The translations under genes were made by a program, and so were the position numbers. Below are positions 1 through 7,773 of a stretch of 14,171 bases of DNA, piece by piece. The notes under the pieces were generated by a model, which saw only the letters and a list, made by a program, of their open reading frames with translations, searched no databases and had not been told where the DNA came from. The stretch's first letter is position 1. Every line of letters begins with the position of its first letter. The DNA comes from JBFFXF01 sp041569895 (GTDB lineage: Bacteria > Planctomycetota > UBA8108 > JACQVS01). The stretch covers positions 1-14,171 of the forward strand of contig JBFFXF010000190.1 of NCBI GenBank assembly GCA_041569895.1. Direction: 5' to 3'.

Positions 1-1347
<1,347 letters not shown>

Positions 1348-1353
1348 GAGCTT

Positions 1354-1370
1354 CTCCTGTGAAGCACAGG
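1354..1370 (-). promoter_or_regulatory. Hairpin overlapping the dnaK ribosome-binding site
   Basis: On the minus strand CCTGTG-CTT-CACAGG (1370-1356) is a perfect 6-bp inverted repeat with a 3-nt loop. Its 3' arm contains the first bases of the AGGAG Shine-Dalgarno (1358-1354), which ends 6 nt before the dnaK ATG. If folded, the stem would hide part of the SD, as RNA thermometers of heat-shock genes do. The stem is seen directly; the regulatory role is inference. Confidence 0.4.
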
Positions 1371-1441
1371 TAGTTCTGGTTCTTCGGGCGCGTCCGGCGT
1401 CGGTGACGACCGCGCACCGGCTCCGCGCCGGCGTTCTTTTT

Positions 1442-1457
1442 TGCAAATGGTGTTCCG
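1442..1457 (-). promoter_or_regulatory. Possible sigma-54 (-24/-12) promoter for dnaK
   Basis: The minus strand reads CGGAACACCATTTGCA (1457-1442). It matches the RpoN consensus TGGCAC-N5-TTGC at GG, AC and all of TTGC, with the required GG-N10-GC spacing. A start about 12 nt downstream would give a leader of about 84 nt that begins in GC-rich, structured sequence. Two mismatches lie in the -24 box (C for T, A for C), and a match of this quality could occur by chance once in a few tens of kilobases. It lies between a sigma-54 activator gene and dnaK. Confidence 0.35.
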
Positions 1458-1536
1458 GAGCACCCCGGCGGACGCCGCAAGATGAATACGCGCAACCACT
1501 TGGGCTCCGGATTGCGATGCCGTCACGAACCGCGAG

Positions 1537-1595
1537 GGCTGCCAAAGCGGCAGATGGTTCCGGAGAGCCTGATCGCGACTGTCAGGCTGGCAGCC
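1537..1595. other. Nested inverted repeat between the response regulator gene and dnaK
   Basis: GGCTGCC (1537-1543) is complementary to GGCAGCC (1589-1595), and AGCCTGA (1566-1572) to TCAGGCT (1582-1588). The two right arms abut, so one 14-nt strand pairs with two 7-nt arms separated by 22 nt. CTGCC (1539-1543) can instead pair locally with GGCAG (1549-1553), giving a two-state fold. There is no U-run, so this is not a classical terminator. It could be the 3' end of the response regulator mRNA, an operator or upstream activator site, or a structured RNA. Confidence 0.4.
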
Positions 1596-1622
1596 GGACG
1601 GCGCGTGTCGCCCCGGAAGCGC

Positions 1623-3185
1623 TCAGAGCCCGTACTCCTTGATCCGCCGGTAGAGCGTGCGCTCCGCGATGCCGAGCATCTTCGCCGCCTCCTGGCGGTT
1701 GCCGTCGACCGAGGCGAGCGTGTTCCGGATGTGCTCCCGCTCGACGTCCTGGATCGTCCGGCCGACGAGCCCGTCGAGCGACGGGGCGGTGCCGCCCTCG
1801 AGCTGGGGACGCGCGATGCGGATCGACTCGGGGAGATCGGCGACGGTGATCAGCGGTCCCGGCGCGACGACGATGATGTTCTCGATCACGTGTCGCAGCT
1901 CGCGCACGTTTCCCTTCCAGGAATGGGTCGCCAGCGCCGCGACCGCCGCCGGCTCGACCTCCTCGAAGTGCTTGTCGTAGGCGTCCGCGTACTTGGCGAC
2001 GAAATGGTAGACGAGAAGCGGGATGTCGTCCCGTCGCTCGCGCAGCGGCGGCAGATGGATCGGCACCACCTTGAGCCGGTAGTAGAGGTCCTCGCGAAAC
2101 TTGCCCTCGGCGACGCGCTCCTCGAGGTTGCGGTGCGTCGCCGCGACGACGCGGACATCGACGGGCACCGGGTCGTTGGCGCCGACCCGGACGATCTCGC
2201 GGTTCTCGAGCACGCGCAGCAGCTTCACCTGGGTCTCGAGCGGGATGTCCCCCACCTCGTCGAGGAAGATCGTGCCCCGGTTGCTGTGCTCGAAGTAGCC
2301 GAGTCGGGAGCTGATGGCCCCCGTGAACGCGCCCTTCTCGTGTCCGAAGAGCTCGCTCTCGATGATCTGCGGCGAGAGGGCCGCGCAGTTGACCGGCATG
2401 AACCGGCGGCTGCGCCGCGGGCTTGCCTGGTGAATGGCGTGCGCGAGCAGGTCCTTCCCGGTGCCGCTCTCGCCCGTGATCAGCACGGTGACGTCCTTGG
2501 AGGCGACCTGGGAACAGCGCTCGACGACCCGCCGCATCGATTCGCTGGCGTAGATGATGCGCTCGAAGCCCGGCGGGGCGCCGCGCGGGATCGACTTCGC
2601 TCGATCGCGCGCGAGCTCGCCGAGGCGGCTCTTCTCGACCGTGCGCATCGCCTTCTCGACGAGGTCGTCGAAGTCGGGCGGGCGCACGAGGTACTCCGAA
2701 ACGCCGAGACGCCCGGCCTCGACGGCCGCCGCAGTGGCGTCGGCCATCGACTCGTGGCTGGTGAGCACGATCAGTCCCGCGTGCGGGTTGATCTCGCGCA
2801 CGCGGCAGAGGAACTCGGTTCCGCTGGTGCCCTCGAGCTCGAGATCGGCCAGCACCAGCTCGTAGCGGTTCTTCTCGAGCGCCTCGAGCGCCGCGTCGCC
2901 GTGGTCGGCGATGTCGCAGCGGAACCCCGCCGCCTCGAGGCCGTCCGCGGTGACCTCGCCCCGCTCCTGATCGCCGTCGACGACGAGGACGACGCCCTTG
3001 CCCCGTTGATCGACGATCTCCGTGGGCTGCCGGATCCGGGTCAGTGAGGTCGACTGCGCCTCGGCGTCGCGGGCGCCCTTCGACTCGGACGCTGTTCTCG
3101 ATTCGGCGTCGCCGGGTCGCTCGCCCTCAGGGCGTGGCATTCGCTTCGCCCGCGATCTCGAAATCGTTCTCGATTCGTTCCCCAT
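1623..3185 (-). CDS. Sigma-54-dependent response regulator (receiver-AAA+-Fis HTH, NtrC type)
   Basis: A DNA-binding activator that remodels sigma-54 RNA polymerase when its receiver is phosphorylated by a partner histidine kinase (none in the window). Counting from the ATG at 3185 (520 aa): a Ser/Arg/Glu-rich N-terminal extension of about 63 residues; a receiver at about 64-180 with acidic D70 and D72, phospho-acceptor D114 (LVLADLELEG) and T142; AAA+ Walker A GESGTGK (238-244), GAFTGA loop (285-290), Walker B FLDE (307-310); and a C-terminal Fis-type helix-turn-helix (about 486-520). The near-invariant receiver Lys is Arg168 (LVRPP). Start choice is uncertain: a GTG at 3188, the ATG at 3185, or an ATG at 3140 that overlaps the upstream lipoprotein gene by only 14 nt. 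The overlap indicates a shared mRNA and translational coupling. The output domain is complete, so DNA-binding activator is a firm call; its targets are unknown, with dnaK a candidate. Confidence 0.95.
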   Translation of the reverse strand: MGNESRTISRSRAKRMPRPEGERPGDAESRTASESKGARDAEAQSTSLTRIRQPTEIVDQRGKGVVLVVDGDQERGEVTADGLEAAGFRCDIADHGDAALEALEKNRYELVLADLELEGTSGTEFLCRVREINPHAGLIVLTSHESMADATAAAVEAGRLGVSEYLVRPPDFDDLVEKAMRTVEKSRLGELARDRAKSIPRGAPPGFERIIYASESMRRVVERCSQVASKDVTVLITGESGTGKDLLAHAIHQASPRRSRRFMPVNCAALSPQIIESELFGHEKGAFTGAISSRLGYFEHSNRGTIFLDEVGDIPLETQVKLLRVLENREIVRVGANDPVPVDVRVVAATHRNLEERVAEGKFREDLYYRLKVVPIHLPPLRERRDDIPLLVYHFVAKYADAYDKHFEEVEPAAVAALATHSWKGNVRELRHVIENIIVVAPGPLITVADLPESIRIARPQLEGGTAPSLDGLVGRTIQDVEREHIRNTLASVDGNRQEAAKMLGIAERTLYRRIKEYGL

Positions 3186-4518
3186 CACTCTCTTCTTCAG
3201 TGTTGTCGCCGGCGGGGTCGTCCTCGCCGTTCGCGTCGTCCGGATCGTCCTCGTCCAGCTCGACGACCCGGCTCTCCTGTTCGAGAATGGTGTACTCGAA
3301 GCGCTTCAGGGCGACACGCGCGTCTGTACCGAGGATCTGGACGACGAAGTCGCCTGGCGCGCCGGATTGCGTGTGCTCGTACTTGATCGATTTGCCGGTC
3401 GAGACGCACGTGATCTCGAACGTGCTCTCCTGCACGACGACGACGAACTGGTGCCAGGAATCGTCGCCGGGAAGCTCGAGCTTCTCGAGCGACAGCGGCA
3501 GGAAGACGTCGCGGCCGGTCTTCGGGTCCTGTCTCGCCTTGGCGCCGAAGCGGATGTTGTCGGGGTCGTGCACGCGCGCCTCGAAGGTCAGGCGGACGTC
3601 CACCCACGTGCCGTCTCCGAGCATCGCGTAGCTGCCGACCTCGTCCTTGCGGTCGTACGTCTCGGGATTCGGGCCGAGCTCGAGCGCGTTCTCCTCCTTG
3701 TTGTAGCCGATCGGGAACTCGGGGTGGCCTTCCCACCGAAAATCGGAGAGCGGCCATAACCGCGAAATGCCCGACGTCAGGACACTGTCGCGCTCCCGTC
3801 GGGTCTTGACGTAGAGCTCGTAGTTCTCGCGCACGAGCTCGCGGATCTTCTCGCCGTACGGCGTGTCGTCGTAGTCCGGGTCGAAGCCCTCCAGGAAGCC
3901 GATAATCCTCGCGTAGTCGTCGCCGAAGGTCTTGATCATCCCCTCGCGGCGGTAGTAGTCCATCTCGGCCTTCTGATACTTCTCGATGGTGTTGCGCAGC
4001 GCCTGGAGCCGCTGGCGTATGTCGGTGTCCGGGTACAGAGTGACCGGGAAGCGATCGACGAGACCCTCGGCGGCCTGGATGTCCGGCGCCGGCGAGTGGA
4101 GGATCTGCATCACGTTCTCCTCGACCTCCTCGTACGCGCCCTTCATGTCGATCTCCAGCGCCTTGCGGAGATCCTGGACGATCGCCTCGGCGCTCTTGAT
4201 CTCGGGGACCTTGTCGGTCTCGCCCGCGACCAGGCGTCGCGCGCGGATCAGGAACGCCTCGACGAGCTTGATGCGGGCGGAGATCGAGTTCGAATCCTGG
4301 GCGATTTGCCGCTTCAGCGCCTCGAACTGGCCCTGGACCCGCTCCGCCGGCGTCATCGGTCCGCGGCGCGCGGGGCTTGCCCGGTCCGGAGACGAGCCGC
4401 TGGCGGACTGCGGGGCGGACGTCGCGGAGCCGCCGGAGTCGCAGCCCGTCAGCGCGAGCCACACCGCGAGAGGCGCGACCGCGACGGCAGCGAGGGGTTT
4501 GATTCGGTGGTGTCTCAT
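3127..4518 (-). CDS. Putative lipoprotein with helical N-terminal region, beta-rich C-terminal domain and acidic tail
   Basis: Unrecognised 463-aa protein. The start at ATG 4518 gives a type II signal peptide: basic MRHHRIK, a hydrophobic stretch, and lipobox LTGC with the lipidated Cys at residue 26. A low-complexity Ser/Ala/Pro linker follows, then a largely helical region (about 50-250) rich in Lys, Glu and Arg. Next is a beta-rich segment containing WVDVRLTFEARV and DDSWHQFVVVV, reminiscent of concanavalin-like/LamG-type folds (weak resemblance, inference). The last 45 or so residues are strongly acidic (DEDDPDD, EEESDGE). The stop at 3127 lies inside the start region of the response regulator gene, so the two are co-transcribed. 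The protein could be a surface or periplasmic sensor, or a partner for the pathway the regulator controls. An in-frame ATG at 4578 exists but would bury the signal peptide and lies upstream of the promoter -10. Confidence 0.85.
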   Translation of the reverse strand: MRHHRIKPLAAVAVAPLAVWLALTGCDSGGSATSAPQSASGSSPDRASPARRGPMTPAERVQGQFEALKRQIAQDSNSISARIKLVEAFLIRARRLVAGETDKVPEIKSAEAIVQDLRKALEIDMKGAYEEVEENVMQILHSPAPDIQAAEGLVDRFPVTLYPDTDIRQRLQALRNTIEKYQKAEMDYYRREGMIKTFGDDYARIIGFLEGFDPDYDDTPYGEKIRELVRENYELYVKTRRERDSVLTSGISRLWPLSDFRWEGHPEFPIGYNKEENALELGPNPETYDRKDEVGSYAMLGDGTWVDVRLTFEARVHDPDNIRFGAKARQDPKTGRDVFLPLSLEKLELPGDDSWHQFVVVVQESTFEITCVSTGKSIKYEHTQSGAPGDFVVQILGTDARVALKRFEYTILEQESRVVELDEDDPDDANGEDDPAGDNTEEESDGERIENDFEIAGEANATP

Positions 4519-4548
4519 GGGGCGATCGCTTCCGGCGGACAAACGATA

Positions 4549-4578
4549 ATTATAGGATCCGCTTCTCTCGTCGCGCAA
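4549..4578 (-). promoter_or_regulatory. Sigma-70-type promoter for the lipoprotein/response-regulator operon
   Basis: On the minus strand a perfect -10 TATAAT (4554-4549) lies 18 bp after a weak -35 TTGCGC (4578-4573, matching TTGACA at its first three bases). Transcription would start near 4542, leaving a leader of about 24 nt before the ATG at 4518. The AT-rich patch stands out sharply in this GC-rich DNA and lies in the 74-bp gap after the peptidase stop. It supports a separate transcription unit for this gene pair. Confidence 0.65.
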
Positions 4579-4592
4579 TCCTCAGCAGCGAA

Positions 4593-5531
4593 TCAGTCCT
4601 CGATGGCGTCCGCCTCGGCTTCCTCGAGCCGCCGGCGGAAGCGGCGGCGGCGCATCGCCTCGACGACCATGGCGACCAGGGCCAGGAGCGTGATGATGGT
4701 CCAGAAGTTGACCACCGAGGCCACCGCCGCGAAGAGCGAATGGCGCGAGATGATCCACGTCCGGAACTCGCCCTCGAAATCGCCCCACGCGGAGCCGGTG
4801 GCGGTTTCGTACGCGCGACCGATCGGGTCCCCCGACGCGAGCCGCTCGAGGATGCGGGGAACGGCGGCCTCGCCGTGGCGCTCCACGATCGACTCGATCA
4901 TTAGCAGGCTTTGCTGGTAGGCGATCGAGCCGGGGTGATGCAGCCTCGGGAATCCCCGCGTCAGCTCGTTGAGCGAGAAGAGTCCGCCGAATCGCGCCAG
5001 CGCGCTCAGTCGCGCCTCGTCCTCGACGGGGATGCTTCCCTGCGACACCCACATCGCGACGCCCTCGTCGAACCACCTCGGGATGGTGGCGCCCGACGAG
5101 TGAATGACCAGATGCGCGAGCTCGTGCGCCAGGGTCACCTCCGGCTGGTCCCAGCGTCGCAGGCCGGCGAAGGGATCGTCCTCGCGAACGACGATCAGCC
5201 GCCACCCGGGGAAGGCGACGCCGACCATCCACTCCGTCGGATCCCGTCTCGACACGCCACGGTATACACGCGCGAACTCGGCGCGGTCCGGAACGAAGAC
5301 AACGGTGATCTCATGGCGGAGTGACCGCCCGAGACGTCTCTCGATGCGCTCGAGGTGCCTCGAGACGAACCCCACACGGTCATCGCGCGAGCTCAGACGC
5401 CCGCCACGAAAGCGCAGCTGTCCGAAGGGTGCGCTCTCGCGCTGGTAGCCTTCGAGGAGATCGTCTGCGTTCGGCGCGGCGAACGCGAGCGCGAGCGCGA
5501 GGGTGAGCGTGAGCGAGGCGGAGAGGGGCAT
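4593..5531 (-). CDS. Secreted, membrane-anchored gluzincin-type metallopeptidase (peptidase MA-like)
   Basis: 312 aa. An N-terminal hydrophobic signal segment (LTLTLALALAFAAP, residues 7-20) precedes a domain with the zinc motif HELAH (136-140: two His ligands, catalytic Glu137). A downstream WFDEG (153-157) supplies the likely third ligand Glu156, the gluzincin pattern of the MA-like peptidase family. A C-terminal transmembrane helix (about 263-287, SVVNFWTIITLLALVAMVV) is followed by an Arg-rich then acidic tail, so the catalytic domain is probably extracytoplasmic with a cytoplasmic C-terminus. The signal segment has no basic n-region and is encoded by a degenerate GCGAGC-type hexamer repeat (5484-5519). 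No Shine-Dalgarno precedes the ATG, and an in-frame TAA lies 9 nt upstream, which fixes the start and suggests leaderless translation. Substrate unknown. Confidence 0.88.
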   Translation of the reverse strand: MPLSASLTLTLALALAFAAPNADDLLEGYQRESAPFGQLRFRGGRLSSRDDRVGFVSRHLERIERRLGRSLRHEITVVFVPDRAEFARVYRGVSRRDPTEWMVGVAFPGWRLIVVREDDPFAGLRRWDQPEVTLAHELAHLVIHSSGATIPRWFDEGVAMWVSQGSIPVEDEARLSALARFGGLFSLNELTRGFPRLHHPGSIAYQQSLLMIESIVERHGEAAVPRILERLASGDPIGRAYETATGSAWGDFEGEFRTWIISRHSLFAAVASVVNFWTIITLLALVAMVVEAMRRRRFRRRLEEAEADAIED

Positions 5532-5550
5532 GCCGTATTATAGAACGGCA
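5531..5550 (-). promoter_or_regulatory. -10 element inside a dyad abutting the peptidase start codon
   Basis: The minus strand carries a perfect TATAAT (5542-5537) 5 nt before the ATG at 5531. It lies within the inverted repeat TGCCGT-N8-ACGGCA (5531-5550). Transcription would begin at or next to the A of ATG, giving a leaderless mRNA. No good -35 is seen at 16-18 bp. The dyad centred on the -10 looks like an operator where a repressor would block polymerase. Confidence 0.45.
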
Positions 5551-5687
5551 TCTTCCGGAGTGGTCTCCGTTCCTCGGCCTCGTCCTCGAACCCCGTCCAG
5601 CAACTGTTCGGGCACGGGACCGGGACCCGATCCGGATCCTCCCGTCCTCCTCGCGCCCCGGATCCCCGAGTGGGGACGGACGCTGGC

Positions 5688-6761
5688 TCAGATGTCCGAG
5701 AGAGCGGCGACCAGACAGCCCTTCGCGACGCTGAACAGCGGATCCTCGGCGAGACGGATGTTCTTGACGTCGATCGGGAACTTGATCGACTCGAACTCCT
5801 CCTTGAACACGTCGATGAAGCCGCCGATCAGTGACGTCCCGCCCGCGCACACGATCTCGACCGGATCGGGGAAGGACGGCATGCCCGACGACGACTCGAA
5901 ACGACGCTTGATGTTCTCGAGGGCGTACGAGATCAGGTTGCGGTAGTAGATCTCGACCGCCTCCTCCTCGCGCGACTTCGGATTGGTGATGTCGACACCC
6001 TTCTCCTTGATCGCGGTCGCGCGGCTCGCCTTGATGCCGAGCACCGTGGCGACGTTGCGATCGATCCAGTCGCCGCCCCTTGACGTCGAGAACGTCAGGG
6101 CCGGAATCGACTTGTAGGCGACGCAGATGTTGAACATGCCGCCGCCGCAGGAGATGCCGATCCCCGAGAAGTCGTCCTCGGCAAGCTCGGAGAAGACCAC
6201 CGCGTGACCCTCGACGAGGGGCTTCGGCGTGTACCCGAGCTTCTTGAGGATTCCGGAGAACAGACCCTTGTGGTAGATCACGTTGAAGTCGGCGTCGATC
6301 GGATCCGCGGGAATCGAGAAGTAGCAGTTCTCGCCCTTCTCGGTCGGCTGACCGAGGAGGTTCTCGAGAAGGAGCTTCTCGATCGGCAGCGCGTCGTTCT
6401 CCTGCGGGCTGATGACGCCGTCCTTCATCGGCCGGCGCGTCTCGCGGTTGAAGATGTTCGCGAGCTCGAAAGCGGGATCGCCGACGACGACCATCTTGCC
6501 GTCGATGACGACGTACTGCACGTTCAGCTTGGTCAGCATGTTACGCGTGTAGTCGTCCGCCTCGATGTCGATGAAGGCGTTCCGCTGAATCTTGATGGTG
6601 ACGTTCCCCTCGACGTCCTGCGCGGCGCTCACGAGGTTCGCCGTTCCGACGTCCAGGCCGCGCCCGAGCTCGTACGTCGCGTCGGGACTGGCCGTGGCCG
6701 CGGCGGCTGATTTCTGCAGCGCCTCGACCTTCTCGGGGGAGAATTCCGGGCTATTCCCCAT
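5688..6761 (-). CDS. MreB-like actin-family protein with variant phosphate-2 motif
   Basis: 357 aa; a member of the actin/Hsp70/sugar-kinase fold, closest in pattern to MreB-type bacterial actins. After about 33 mostly Ala/Ser/Glu residues come phosphate-1 GLDVGTANL (35-43), an MreB-like PMKDGVI (111-117), the phosphate-2 region GISCGGGM (202-209) and the adenosine motif IVCAGGTSLIGG near residue 312. Bacterial actins normally have D-x-GGGT at phosphate-2; here the Asp is Ser204 and the Thr is Met209, so ATP hydrolysis may be slow or absent. There is no amphipathic or hydrophobic N-terminus like that of MreB, and no mreC, mreD or rod genes are near. It is therefore unlikely to be the housekeeping MreB. 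It overlaps the upstream coiled-coil gene by 11 nt and has its own strong SD. Likely a cytoplasmic filament or scaffold protein; the exact subfamily is not recognised. Confidence 0.88.
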   Translation of the reverse strand: MGNSPEFSPEKVEALQKSAAAATASPDATYELGRGLDVGTANLVSAAQDVEGNVTIKIQRNAFIDIEADDYTRNMLTKLNVQYVVIDGKMVVVGDPAFELANIFNRETRRPMKDGVISPQENDALPIEKLLLENLLGQPTEKGENCYFSIPADPIDADFNVIYHKGLFSGILKKLGYTPKPLVEGHAVVFSELAEDDFSGIGISCGGGMFNICVAYKSIPALTFSTSRGGDWIDRNVATVLGIKASRATAIKEKGVDITNPKSREEEAVEIYYRNLISYALENIKRRFESSSGMPSFPDPVEIVCAGGTSLIGGFIDVFKEEFESIKFPIDVKNIRLAEDPLFSVAKGCLVAALSDI

Positions 6762-7524
6762 CCTGTGTTCCTCCTTGCTGAAGGGCTTTTAGCTTGTTGA
6801 GGGTGCTCTTGACGCCACTGGCCTTGGCCTGCTTCACCTTGACCTCGGACACGTTCGATTCCATGGTGTCCTGGTCGTCGCGGGCGAACAGCCTCTCGAG
6901 GACCACTTCCTTGTCGGCAGCGCTGAGGTCGCCGCCGATGCCGCCGACCGCGCCGATGCGGCTGATCTTGTCGGCGAGTCCCTCGATACTCGCCTGCAGC
7001 TGCGACATGTTCCCACCCTGCACGGGCTGCTCTTGCTTGAATCTATCGACGATGGCCATCATCAGGCCCTCGAGAACCGGCGAGGCTGCGCCCCCGCCCT
7101 GCTGGAGGTCGCTGATCTGTCGCTCGCGATCCGCGAGCTTTCGCCTTAGTTCTTCGACCTCTGCTTCTTTCGCCTTTACCGATTCCGTGTTCGCCCTCGC
7201 CTCGAGCTCGGCGATGCGGTGGCGGGCGCTCTCGAGTTGCTCGAGGAGCGTGCCCTCGACCTGCGAGCGCTGCCGCGAGATGTCCTCGATGCGGGACTGC
7301 GTCTGCTCGACGATCCGGCGGCGCTCCTCCTGGGTGATCTCCTCGGAGCGAGACGCGATCACCCGATCCACGGCCTCGTGGATCAGCTTGGTGACGACCG
7401 CCTTGTTGAGGACCTTGACCTGCTTGAAGCCCTTCTTCTGCAAGTCGGCGACGCGGACCTCGGAGGTGCTCTCCTGGATCGCCTTCTTGATGTCGAGCGT
7501 GGGGCCGCTGGATGAGTCGCTCAC
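6751..7524 (-). CDS. Coiled-coil protein paired with the actin-like gene
   Basis: 257 aa from a GTG at 7524 preceded by a GGAGA (7533-7529). Longer in-frame starts up to 7710 would add an Arg/Pro/Ser-rich stretch that does not look like protein. The N-terminal part (about 10-57) is a compact helical segment (DLQKKGFKQVKVLNKAVV). A charged heptad-type coiled coil spans about 60-142 (Glu, Arg, Lys and Gln with spaced Leu/Ile), ending in a Gly linker. A second helical region (about 148-190), a Gly-rich stretch and a Lys/Ala/Gln-rich C-terminus follow. There are no signal peptide, membrane segment or catalytic motifs. Its stop (6753-6751) lies inside the actin-like gene, so the two are co-translated. 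An adaptor, nucleator or cross-linker for the actin-like protein is the natural inference; no named family is recognised. Confidence 0.82.
   Translation of the reverse strand: MSDSSSGPTLDIKKAIQESTSEVRVADLQKKGFKQVKVLNKAVVTKLIHEAVDRVIASRSEEITQEERRRIVEQTQSRIEDISRQRSQVEGTLLEQLESARHRIAELEARANTESVKAKEAEVEELRRKLADRERQISDLQQGGGAASPVLEGLMMAIVDRFKQEQPVQGGNMSQLQASIEGLADKISRIGAVGGIGGDLSAADKEVVLERLFARDDQDTMESNVSEVKVKQAKASGVKSTLNKLKALQQGGTQDGE
6770..6776 (-). promoter_or_regulatory. Strong ribosome-binding site of the actin-like gene
   Basis: AAGGAGG on the minus strand (6776-6770) lies 8 nt before the ATG at 6761, inside the last codons of the coiled-coil gene. It fixes the start and indicates high, coupled translation from one mRNA. 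Confidence 0.8.
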
Positions 7525-7632
7525 GGCGTCTCCGTTTGAGCGTTTCGGTCGAGTCCTTTCGACGGTCGTCAGGCTGTGCGGACTCCCCTTCCGGTCGGGT
7601 TCGGGAGCCGTCGCGTGCCCACGGGGCTTGAA

Positions 7633-7641
7633 AGAATAGCA
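7633..7641 (-). promoter_or_regulatory. Possible extended -10 promoter for the coiled-coil/actin-like operon
   Basis: The minus strand reads TGCTATTCT (7641-7633), an extended -10 TGn followed by TATTCT (4 of 6 matches to TATAAT). The nearest -35-like hexamer, TTGGCC, is 19 bp upstream. The leader would be about 100 nt. It lies in the 249-bp gap between the upstream lipoprotein stop and the GTG start, which otherwise holds only GC-rich sequence. Confidence 0.3.
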
Positions 7642-7773
7642 TCCCGGTGATGGCCGCGGCCAAAAAGACGGGTTATCGGCCGCTCCATGGCGCCCGCCCC
7701 GGACAGGCATCGCCGGCGGGGCGGGGCGCGGACGGGTCGGAGGGGTGGCTGGCTCGCGAGGCGGCGCGCGCGA

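Noticed and set aside
1348..1622. CIRCE element or tRNA gene upstream of dnaK
   Set aside because: No TTAGCACTC-N9-GAGTGCTAA-like dyad is present, and the hairpins there do not make a cloverleaf with a T-loop signature.
1482..3047. 521-codon plus-strand open frame opposite the response regulator
   Set aside because: Mirror of the true gene; the minus strand carries receiver, Walker A, GAFTGA and HTH motifs, and the plus frame carries none.
5610..5670. Terminator after the actin-like gene
   Set aside because: GC-rich with GATCCGGATC palindromes, but no stable stem followed by a U-run could be identified.
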